From Nitrosomonadales bacterium (GTDB lineage Bacteria; Pseudomonadota; Gammaproteobacteria; Burkholderiales; SG8-41), in contig VFLF01000021.1 in NCBI GenBank assembly GCA_009885185.1, positions 1 through 9,427 of the forward strand: a DNA stretch of 9,427 bases, read 5' to 3'. The position numbers were made by a program, and so were the translations under genes. Shown here piece after piece: positions 1 through 6,117 of the stretch; positions within the stretch are counted from its first letter, which is position 1; each line of letters opens with the position of its first letter. The notes beneath the pieces were generated by a model, which made no database searches, had not been told where the DNA came from, and saw only the letters and a list, made by a program, of their open reading frames with translations.

Positions 1-643
1 GGTGCGTGCTGGCGTCGAACGGCGCGTGCAGGGTCACGATGTCGGCTTCGCGGAACAGATCATCCGGCGCGCGGTATTCGACATTCAGCCGCGCCACCTC
101 TTCGGCCGTCGGGCGCACGGGGTCGGTGTAGATCAGCTTGACTTCAAAGCCGGCAAGGCGCCGCGCGAGCGTCTTGCCGATCATGCCTAATCCGACGATG
201 CCGATGGTTTTGCCGGCGATTTCGTGTTCTTCCTCCTGACCGAATTTGCTGGATTTCCATTTGCCTTCGCGCAGCAGGCGATCCAGATCCGGCAGTTGCC
301 GCGACACCGCCAGCATCAGCATGATGGCGTGCTCGGCCACGGCGTAGGAGTTAGCACCCCCGTTATTGCACAGCGGAATGCCCATCGTGCGCAGGCGCTC
401 GAGGTCCATGCCGTCGTAGCCCGCGCTCAAAAACTGGATCAGCTTGAGGTTGCCCATGTGATCGTAGTCGCGATCCACGATGCCGCTGCGAAAACCCAGA
501 TAAAAATCCGCCGACTCTAGTTGCTCGATCCGCTGATCGGGGCTTTTCGACAGAAGTTCGAGGGTGAAGCCCTTGGGTAACTGCGCTTCGCCGATGGCCC
601 AGGCCTTGGCGGCGATTTCGGGTCCGAAGATGATTTTGTTCAT
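1..643 (-). CDS. D-2-hydroxyacid dehydrogenase, NAD-binding (partial; C-terminus beyond the left edge)
   Basis: Reading leftward from ATG at 643, 214 residues are visible before the window ends. The order fits the D-isomer 2-hydroxyacid dehydrogenase family (phosphoglycerate, glyoxylate or hydroxypyruvate reductase relatives). An N-terminal part of the catalytic domain is followed by the family signature around residues 93-106 (NNGGANSYAVAEHA). The Rossmann glycine motif GLGMIG lies at residues 151-156, and an acidic residue (D174) after the second strand suits NAD(H) over NADP(H). The family interconverts 2-hydroxy and 2-keto acids in the cytoplasm. The catalytic Arg/Glu/His residues lie in the missing C-terminal third, so activity cannot be judged. 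A weak Shine-Dalgarno AAAGG (652-656, minus strand) sits 8 bases before the ATG. The gene is divergent from the MmgE/PrpD gene and may share its control region. Family is confident; substrate is unknown. Confidence 0.9.
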   Translation of the reverse strand, partial: MNKIIFGPEIAAKAWAIGEAQLPKGFTLELLSKSPDQRIEQLESADFYLGFRSGIVDRDYDHMGNLKLIQFLSAGYDGMDLERLRTMGIPLCNNGGANSYAVAEHAIMLMLAVSRQLPDLDRLLREGKWKSSKFGQEEEHEIAGKTIGIVGLGMIGKTLARRLAGFEVKLIYTDPVRPTAEEVARLNVEYRAPDDLFREADIVTLHAPFDASTH

Positions 644-708
644 GGGTGTGGCCTTTGTGTGTTTGGTGTGTGTGGATGATGCCATTGTTGGCGACACCTT
701 GCCGCTGT

Positions 709-725
709 CGTGCGCATGGCGCACG
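709..725. promoter_or_regulatory. Perfect 7-bp dyad (possible operator or small hairpin)
   Basis: CGTGCGC and GCGCACG flank the 3-base centre ATG with no mismatch. The element lies 66 bases upstream of the minus-strand dehydrogenase start, where a repressor site or leader hairpin could sit. The symmetry is seen directly; the regulatory role is inference, and G+C-rich DNA makes such dyads fairly common. Confidence 0.3.
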
Positions 726-740
726 CTACCTGCGGACCCT

Positions 741-852
741 CGTCATTCCGGCGCACGCCAGAATCCAGAATGTAAACCCGATCCGAATGATCAAAATTCA
801 GGATGCTTCGCATCAGGTTACGCACTGGATTCTGGCTTGCGCCAGAATGACG
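741..852. repeat. REP-like paired inverted repeat, copy 1
   Basis: Two 28-base arms (741-768 and 825-852) are inverted copies matching at 26 of 28 positions, separated by 56 bases. Each arm is itself palindromic: in the right arm ATTCTGGC and GCCAGAAT flank TTGC perfectly, and the left arm has one mismatch. The spacer holds a small extra hairpin, GATGC-TTC-GCATC (803-815). The arms match the second copy (2274-2356) at about 22 of 28 bases, so both belong to one dispersed family. Architecture is like a REP doublet or small non-autonomous element; no transposase is present. Confidence 0.85.
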
Positions 853-871
853 GTGTGGGTGTGCATGGTTG

Positions 872-877
872 TATGAT
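872..877 (+). promoter_or_regulatory. Possible -10 box for the MmgE/PrpD gene
   Basis: TATGAT matches the sigma-70 -10 consensus at 5 of 6 bases. It would start transcription near 884, just upstream of the Shine-Dalgarno GAGA (895-898). No good -35 is seen: that position falls at the outer end of the repeat's right arm. Tentative. Confidence 0.25.
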
Positions 878-904
878 TACGGCCTTCCCAACCCGAGAAA
901 AATC

Positions 905-2248
905 ATGACCGCCATCACCCGTGAACTCGCCCGCTTTGCCGTCCACACGCATTACGACAACCTACCCGCCAAGGTGCAACACGAGGGCGTGCGCGCCTTT
1001 ACCAATTTCATCGGCTGCGCGTCGGGCGGCGCCAGCGAACCGGTGTGCGCCAAAATGCTGGAGACCATCACTGAATTCAACGGCAAGAGCGATTCGGTGG
1101 TGATCGGCTCCAAAATAAAACTCGATGCGCTGAATGCCGCACTGATGAACTCACTGGCCTCCGCCGCGCTGTCGTTTAACGACACGCACTATCAGACGGT
1201 GATCCACCCGACCAGTCCGGTGGGTGCTGCGCTGGTATCGATGGCCACGCGGCGCAAGATCAGCGGCAAGGAACTCATCGCCGCAGTGGTGCTGGGCGAC
1301 GAACTCTGCTGCCGCATCGGTAACATCCTGTGCACGCCGCCCGCAGAATGTAACGTGGGCCTTTCCACCACCGGCCTGCTCGGCTGCATAGGTGCGGCCA
1401 TCGCGGCGGGCAAGGTGATGGGGTTTAACGAAGACCAGATGACCACCGCCATCGGCATCGCGGCCAATCAATCGGCGGGTATACGCGAGGCGCATGCCTC
1501 GATGTCGAGCTGGTTCACGCCGGGCAACGCGGGGCGCGCCGGGCTATGGGCGGCGTTTCTGGCGCAGCGCGGCTACACCTGCCCCGACACCATGATCGAA
1601 GGCGTCAAGGGCTTCGCGGTGTCGTTTGCCTCGAACCCGCAGATGGGCGCCGCAACCCAAGGCCTGGGCAGCCAGTGGGAAATCCTAGGCCTCGCCTACA
1701 AGCCGTATCCGTGCGGCGTGGTGATACACCCGATCATCGATGCCTGCCTGGAGATCACCGCCAAAAACACCTTCGACGCGCGCGACATCACGCGCGTGGA
1801 TGTCACGGTCGATCCGCTGTGCCTGCAACTATGCAACCGCCCCGCGCCGAAAATTCGTGCGCAGGCGATGGTGAGTTTTCCGCACTGGACGGCAACCACG
1901 CTCATGCACAAAGAGGCCGGCCTGCCGCAAGTCACCGAAGCGATGGTGCACGACACGGATATCGCCGCGCTGCGCGCCAAAGTGGTGGCGCACGCCGACG
2001 ACAAAATCGGCCGCGAAGCCGCGTTGGTTAAGGTCACCATGAAAGATGGCCGCACGTTTGAAGCGCTGTGCAAACACGCGTTGAGCACGCCGCAAAACCC
2101 GATGACCGATAAACACATCGCCGACAAAACGCGGCTGCAAATGGAAATTGCGTTTGGGAAAGAGAAAGCGCAACGTGTGGCAGAGGAATGCTGGCGCGTG
2201 ACTGAATTGCCGGATGTTGCTCCGTTCGTGGAATCGCTGGCGGCGTAG
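905..2248 (+). CDS. MmgE/PrpD family protein (2-methylcitrate dehydratase-like)
   Basis: This 447-residue protein has the usual length of the MmgE/PrpD family, which includes 2-methylcitrate dehydratase, cis-aconitate decarboxylase and relatives acting on small di- and tricarboxylic acids in the cytoplasm. Visible signatures are the N-terminal helical domain start TRELARFAV, the active-site-like FNDTH (91-95) with HPTSP (101-105), the helical stretch HASMSSWFTPGNAGRAGLWA (197-216) and KPYPCG (266-271), which opens the second domain. The start at 905 is chosen over an upstream in-frame ATG at 869 because family members begin with this TRELA segment, GAGA lies 6 bases upstream, and the extra residues would come from promoter DNA. 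REP-like pairs flank the gene on both sides. It may act with the neighbouring hydroxyacid dehydrogenase or the downstream binding proteins, but no prpB/prpC partner is present, so a methylcitrate-cycle role is not supported. Confidence 0.92.
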   Translation: MTAITRELARFAVHTHYDNLPAKVQHEGVRAFTNFIGCASGGASEPVCAKMLETITEFNGKSDSVVIGSKIKLDALNAALMNSLASAALSFNDTHYQTVIHPTSPVGAALVSMATRRKISGKELIAAVVLGDELCCRIGNILCTPPAECNVGLSTTGLLGCIGAAIAAGKVMGFNEDQMTTAIGIAANQSAGIREAHASMSSWFTPGNAGRAGLWAAFLAQRGYTCPDTMIEGVKGFAVSFASNPQMGAATQGLGSQWEILGLAYKPYPCGVVIHPIIDACLEITAKNTFDARDITRVDVTVDPLCLQLCNRPAPKIRAQAMVSFPHWTATTLMHKEAGLPQVTEAMVHDTDIAALRAKVVAHADDKIGREAALVKVTMKDGRTFEALCKHALSTPQNPMTDKHIADKTRLQMEIAFGKEKAQRVAEECWRVTELPDVAPFVESLAA

Positions 2249-2273
2249 CATGCAGCGCCCGACACACCTTTTA

Positions 2274-2356
2274 CCGTCGTTTCCGCGCAGGCGGGAAGCC
2301 ATAACACAGTGCCACTTGAGGCCACTTATGGATTCCCGCCTGCGCGGGAACGACGG
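2274..2356. repeat. REP-like paired inverted repeat, copy 2
   Basis: Two 29-base arms (2274-2302 and 2328-2356) are inverted copies matching at 27 of 29 positions around a 25-base spacer. Each arm carries its own smaller palindrome (TTCCCGC...GCGGGAA type). It begins 26 bases after the MmgE/PrpD stop. Transcribed, it would form a long stable hairpin able to protect the upstream mRNA end or weaken read-through, but no U-tract follows, so it is not a classical terminator. Same family as the 741-852 element, with a shorter spacer. Confidence 0.85.
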
Positions 2357-2396
2357 GGTTAGTATTGAACGCTATCATTGCATTGACTGTATCAAC

Positions 2397-2402
2397 GAGG
2401 GG
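2397..2402 (+). promoter_or_regulatory. Strong Shine-Dalgarno deciding the TTG start of TTT1
   Basis: GAGGGG lies 6 bases before TTG at 2409. No in-frame ATG exists near the signal peptide, since the nearby ATG at 2419 is out of frame. This site is the main evidence for the start codon. Confidence 0.7.
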
Positions 2403-2408
2403 AAACCA

Positions 2409-3416
2409 TTGAAACCATATGCATCACGTAAGTATTTGTTTTTAAACAACATTTTTTTATTCATCGCTCTTACGCTGTGGGCCGTGCCCGCCGCGTTCGC
2501 GCAAACCAGCGAGCTCGCGCAACTGCTGCCCCAGCGCCCGGTGCTGGTGGTGGTGCCCAACGCCGCCGGCGGGCCGAGCGATATCGTCGCGAGGTTGATC
2601 GGGCCCAAGCTTGCCGAGGTGGTCAAACAAAATTTCATCGTCGACAACCGCGCCAGCGCCAATGGCGTGACCGGCACCGATTACGTCGCCAAGGCCACGC
2701 CTAATGGGACGTTTTTGTCGATTGGCAATCCGGGCACGCACGCCATCAACGGCGCGCTCTACAAGAAACCGCTGTACGATCCGGTGCGTGATTTCGCGCC
2801 AGTAGCACCGGTGATGACCGGCGGACTGGTGCTGGCGATTTACTCGAAACTGCCGGCACAGAATTTCAAAGAGTTCATCGCCTACACCAAGGCGCAGGGT
2901 GGCAAGGTCAATGCTGCGATTGCCGGCGCCACCGGCGAGATCGCCACCAACGCCATCAAGATGATGATGGGCGCGCCGATGAACAATGTGCCCTACAAGG
3001 GCGGCATCCCGGCGGTGATCGCCGTGGCTGCGGGTGAATCACACATAGTGCTGACCAATCCGTCGGGCGTGCAGCCGCAGATTGACAGCGGCCGCCTGCG
3101 TGCGATTGCCGTCACCGGCTCCAAACGCGAGCCCAGCATGCCCAACGTGCCAACCTTCATGGAAAGCGGTTTCGATTTCTCGGTGGATTTCTGGACCGGC
3201 GTGTTTTTGCCTGCGCAAACGCCACCCAGGATCGTGCAGGCGTATGCGCGTGAAATCAACCGCATTATTGCGCTGCCCGAGGTGAAAGACCGCCTCACCG
3301 GCATCGGGTATCAGATGATGTCCGCCACGCCAGAGGAGTTCGGCGCCATGGTCAAGCGCGATGCGGAACGTTATCGCAAGATCATCATTGAATCAAAAAT
3401 GCAGCTGTTAGAGTGA
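2409..3416 (+). CDS. TTT/Bug-family tripartite tricarboxylate transporter substrate-binding protein (TTT1)
   Basis: The 335-residue protein matches the usual length of TctC/Bug periplasmic binding proteins. It starts at TTG with a signal peptide: basic n-region, hydrophobic core about 11-28, and likely cleavage after AFA at residue 31. Family landmarks are VVVPNAAGGPSDIVARL (47-63), FIVDNRA (76-82), VPYKGG (194-199), SGRLRAIAVT (227-236) and FWTGVFLPAQTPP (261-273). The ligand loop is unusual: most relatives have PxGPGGGTD-like residues, while this protein has NAAGGPSD, and the next loop reads SANG instead of GAGG-like. The signal-peptide codons (about 2427-2465) are conspicuously A/T-rich. 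Bug proteins bind small carboxylic acids or related compounds for a TctAB permease or for sensing; no TctA/TctB lies here, so the partner and ligand are unknown. First gene of the probable operon. Confidence 0.92.
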   Translation: MKPYASRKYLFLNNIFLFIALTLWAVPAAFAQTSELAQLLPQRPVLVVVPNAAGGPSDIVARLIGPKLAEVVKQNFIVDNRASANGVTGTDYVAKATPNGTFLSIGNPGTHAINGALYKKPLYDPVRDFAPVAPVMTGGLVLAIYSKLPAQNFKEFIAYTKAQGGKVNAAIAGATGEIATNAIKMMMGAPMNNVPYKGGIPAVIAVAAGESHIVLTNPSGVQPQIDSGRLRAIAVTGSKREPSMPNVPTFMESGFDFSVDFWTGVFLPAQTPPRIVQAYAREINRIIALPEVKDRLTGIGYQMMSATPEEFGAMVKRDAERYRKIIIESKMQLLE

Positions 3417-3447
3417 CCGTCTTCACTTAACCTCCCCGGAATCGCCG

Positions 3448-6117
3448 ATGACCCGATATCGCATCGCCGCGCTCATCTTCATCGCAGCCGTGCTTCCCGC
3501 GCAAGCGCAGTTTTTCCCGGGCATGCCGGAGATGCCGGGCGGCAAGCCCGTCATCGTCATGCCCGGTGGTGGGTGGAGCGGCATCGACTGCAAGCAAATG
3601 CAGGAGATGCTGAGCAAGGGCGTCGGCGCGGGCATGGGCAGCGCCATGGGCATGATGTCGCCGGAGGTTCTGCTCAAGATGATGGGCTGCGCTCCCGCAG
3701 CCGCCACGTCACCCGCCGCGCCCGCGGCTGCGCCGCAGAGTGTGCAGCGGCCCGCGGCCGCGGAACCGTCCGCGCAAGGCAGCAGCTTCTGCGAAATGTT
3801 TGCGGACGCGACCGCGCATCCGAGGCCGGAAATGTGGCTGGGTCCCCATCTAGTGATGGGCGCGCGTGATCTTGAAGGTTGCCGCCTCGCGCCCCTGAAT
3901 CAACAATTGGTGGATGGGCTGCGCTATTTTGGCGAAGGCCGTTTGCAGCAATCCGAGGCAGCGTTTCTCGCGGTGGCCCAGCAAACGCCCGATGCGGCGC
4001 TGCGCTTACGCGCGCTGGCGGAGCTCGCCAAGGCACAACTCGCCGCGCGGCGCACAGCCGAGGCGCGCGCCACTATCGAACAAGCGCTTAGCCTGACGGG
4101 CGCAACCGCCGCCGCGCGTCGTGCGCCGGGTCTGTTTGCCGGCACCGATGAGCGCATGCGCCATGCCATGGAACAGGCAGGCCGCGACGACGTAGAGCGC
4201 AACCGCACGCAGATGCGCGCTGAACTGATGATCCTGATGGGCCTCGCGCTGCAACAAGACAATGATCTGACCGGCGCCATTGCGCGCTTTCGCGAAGCCA
4301 ACCGCCTCGTGCGCAACCCGTTCGACGAGAGCGACAAACTGCCGATCTATGACACGAACGCTAATCTGGCCTCCCTTTACCTCGCGGCGGCGTTATTGCG
4401 CGCGGGGCAACTCGCGGAAGCACACACGCTGTTGCAAAACATGGTGAAGGGGCGAGAACAGACGCTTGAAATGACCAATGCCACCCAAAACATGGGGGCG
4501 ATAGCAAATAATCCCCGCTTGCCGATGCCGATCACGCTGCCCGAGATGGGCGCCAAAATGGAGGCGTTCGCCACCTCGATCGGTGACATCATGCTCACGC
4601 CGTTTGTCTGCGCCGCGCTCGCGGGTTTGGAAATTCAGGCGCTGTCCGTGGAACGCGCGCTGGAAGCCACGGAACAATGCCGCGGGCGAACGCTCGCGGG
4701 CGTGCTGGCCAATCGCGCTTTCCATGCGCCGGTGCGCGCCCTCGCCTTTCCCAGCGCGCAGGAAATGCAGGCCGAAATGCGCGCCGGCACCTTTGAAAAA
4801 CGCCAGGCCGAGCGCGAGCGCGTGCAGCAGGAAGCGATCCTCAATCCCAATCCGCGCGCGCGCGCCGCCGCCCGCCCCGCGACCATCGACGAAATGCGGC
4901 GCATGGCCGCCGAACGCAACGCCACGCTGGTGGTGTATGCCATCGACTACGAATCGGCCGCGATACCGGCACGCATGCCCGACCGCGAAATCGGTATCAG
5001 GGCATGGGTGGTGTCGCCTGATGGGCGCGTAAACATGCGCCAGCGCGCGCTGGACGGCTTGTTTCCCGACGGCACGTTATCGCTTTCTGCCGCCGCGCTG
5101 CGTTTGCGCGAATCCATGGGCGTGCCCGGACGCGGCGCGGTACGCGCGGCAGCAGCCGCGGTACGCCCGGCGCCGCCGGGCAGCGGCACTGATCTCAAAC
5201 GTTTTTATCAACTGCTGATCGAACCCATCCACGACCTGCTGCTCACGCAGGTAGGCGCGCGACTTATCATCGTTCCGGAGCGCGCCTTATTCATGGTGCC
5301 GTACGCCGCGCTCGAAAATGCTTCGGGCGAGCCGTTGATAGCGCGGCATGCGCTGTCGGTCGTGCCGTCGCTGCAAACACTGGCGCTGGCGGCGCTGCGC
5401 AAACAACCCGCCGGCGACGCGGCGAGCTCGGTCGTGGTGGGTAATCCGTTGATGCCCGCTTACACGCCGCGGCCCGGCGGGCGTCCGATGGAGATCCCGC
5501 CGCTGCCCGGCGCCGAGGAAGAAGCCAATGCCATCGCCGCGATACTCAAGACCAACGCACTCACCGGCGTCGCAGCCACCAAAAGCGCGGTCATGTCGCA
5601 AATTGCGGGTGCGCGCTACGTGCATCTCGCCACGCACGGGTTTCTGGATCGCCTGACCGATCAGGCGCAAAGCGGCGTCAATCCGCACGTGCGTGAAATC
5701 GCACTGTTTGATGAGCGCGACGGCCCTGGCGGCGGCGTCAAGACACCCGGTATGCTCGCGCTCGCGCCTTCCGGCGGCGATTCGGGCATGCTCAGCGCCG
5801 ACGAAATCGCGCAATCCTCCACCCGAGCCGAGCTGGTGGTGATGAGCGCCTGCGATTCCGGACGCGGCGCGATCAACGACGACGGCGTGATCGGCCTGTC
5901 GCGCGCATGGATGGCCGCCGGTGTGCCGAGCGTGATGGTGACCTTGTGGACAATTCCCGATGACGCCACCAAAGACTTGATGGTGTCCTTCTATCAGCAA
6001 CTGGCCGCCGGCACGCGCAAGGCCGAGGCGCTGCGTCTGGCCATGCTCGCAACACGCTCAAAATATCCCGATCCGTTTAACTGGGCGGCGTTCATGCTGA
6101 TTGGGGAGCCGGATTGA
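3448..6117 (+). CDS. Exported TPR-like repeat protein with C-terminal CHAT (caspase-like) domain
   Basis: An 889-residue protein with a signal peptide (cleavage likely after AQA, residue 20), so probably periplasmic or secreted; there is no lipobox. Residues 21-82 are Met/Gly/Pro-rich, followed by a Pro/Ala linker (about 82-110). Helical TPR-like repeats follow (about 155-215, 255-290, 303-335, 383-425), including the typical LEATEQCRGRTLAGVL segment. The CHAT region covers about 490-889: VVYAIDYE, RAWVVSPDG, RLIIVPERALFMVPYAALEN, then the presumed dyad His730 in HLATHGF and Cys802 in VVMSACDSGRG, ending with the family-typical PFNWAAFMLIGEP. CHAT belongs to the caspase/separase-like peptidases, so proteolysis is plausible, but substrate and activity are unknown. 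Cys48, 81, 115 and 145 could form disulfides outside the cytoplasm. GGAA lies 6 bases before the ATG. It starts 31 bases after TTT1 and its stop overlaps the TTT2 start, implying co-expression. Confidence 0.92.
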   Translation: MTRYRIAALIFIAAVLPAQAQFFPGMPEMPGGKPVIVMPGGGWSGIDCKQMQEMLSKGVGAGMGSAMGMMSPEVLLKMMGCAPAAATSPAAPAAAPQSVQRPAAAEPSAQGSSFCEMFADATAHPRPEMWLGPHLVMGARDLEGCRLAPLNQQLVDGLRYFGEGRLQQSEAAFLAVAQQTPDAALRLRALAELAKAQLAARRTAEARATIEQALSLTGATAAARRAPGLFAGTDERMRHAMEQAGRDDVERNRTQMRAELMILMGLALQQDNDLTGAIARFREANRLVRNPFDESDKLPIYDTNANLASLYLAAALLRAGQLAEAHTLLQNMVKGREQTLEMTNATQNMGAIANNPRLPMPITLPEMGAKMEAFATSIGDIMLTPFVCAALAGLEIQALSVERALEATEQCRGRTLAGVLANRAFHAPVRALAFPSAQEMQAEMRAGTFEKRQAERERVQQEAILNPNPRARAAARPATIDEMRRMAAERNATLVVYAIDYESAAIPARMPDREIGIRAWVVSPDGRVNMRQRALDGLFPDGTLSLSAAALRLRESMGVPGRGAVRAAAAAVRPAPPGSGTDLKRFYQLLIEPIHDLLLTQVGARLIIVPERALFMVPYAALENASGEPLIARHALSVVPSLQTLALAALRKQPAGDAASSVVVGNPLMPAYTPRPGGRPMEIPPLPGAEEEANAIAAILKTNALTGVAATKSAVMSQIAGARYVHLATHGFLDRLTDQAQSGVNPHVREIALFDERDGPGGGVKTPGMLALAPSGGDSGMLSADEIAQSSTRAELVVMSACDSGRGAINDDGVIGLSRAWMAAGVPSVMVTLWTIPDDATKDLMVSFYQQLAAGTRKAEALRLAMLATRSKYPDPFNWAAFMLIGEPD
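6103..6108 (+). promoter_or_regulatory. Shine-Dalgarno inside the CHAT gene deciding the TTG start of TTT2
   Basis: GGGGAG lies 5 bases before TTG at 6114, within the last codons of the CHAT gene. The start overlaps the CHAT stop as TTGA. This favours TTG over the next in-frame candidate, GTG at 6138, which would remove most of the n-region of the signal peptide. Confidence 0.6.

Larger units (their letters stand above)
644..904. other. Divergent intergenic region (261 bases)
   Basis: This spacer separates the 5' ends of the hydroxyacid dehydrogenase (minus) and the MmgE/PrpD gene (plus), so promoters for both must lie here or in the repeat. From the left it holds a GT-rich stretch (about 646-676; CA-rich leader on the minus strand), a perfect 7-bp dyad (709-725), a REP-like paired inverted repeat (741-852) and a short leader with a possible -10 box before the MmgE/PrpD start. 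Open frames in it are short, and some read through the repeat, giving peptides such as LDSGVRRNDE that are typical repeat artefacts. I see no credible gene or tRNA. Confidence 0.75.
2249..2408. other. Intergenic region between the MmgE/PrpD and TTT1 genes
   Basis: These 160 bases hold the second REP-like pair and a less G+C-rich leader (2357-2408) ending in a strong Shine-Dalgarno. A promoter for the downstream operon would be expected here, but I find no convincing -35/-10 pair with proper spacing. Read-through from the upstream gene remains possible. Confidence 0.6.

Noticed and set aside
640..825. Short minus-strand frame reading LDSGVRRNDE in the divergent spacer
   Set aside because: The peptide comes from the palindromic repeat, a well-known source of false small genes.
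741..852. CRISPR-like array
   Set aside because: Only two arms, in inverted orientation and individually palindromic; no regular direct repeats or further spacers.
905..2248. Calling this gene prpD of the methylcitrate cycle
   Set aside because: No prpB, prpC or acnD neighbour is present, and the family covers several different reactions.
1696..2325. 209-residue minus-strand open frame over the end of the MmgE/PrpD gene and the repeat
   Set aside because: Shadow of conserved coding sequence; its N-terminus is translated from the REP-like repeat.
2365..2393. TTGAAC with TGTATC 17 bases later as a promoter for TTT1
   Set aside because: The -10 match is poor and the start site would fall at or after the Shine-Dalgarno, leaving no usable leader.
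2214..2408. Upstream extension of TTT1 containing MDSRLRGND
   Set aside because: It would run through the MmgE/PrpD end and the repeat and place about 65 residues before a clear signal peptide; the TTG at 2409 with GAGGGG is far better.
5287..6000. 237-residue open frame on the minus strand inside the CHAT gene
   Set aside because: It is antisense to the conserved CHAT catalytic region, has His/Arg-rich composition typical of shadow frames in G+C-rich DNA, and shows no family motif.
3448..6117. Craspase-type (CRISPR-associated) TPR-CHAT protease
   Set aside because: A signal peptide directs it out of the cytoplasm, and no gRAMP/Cas7-like gene or CRISPR array is present in the window.
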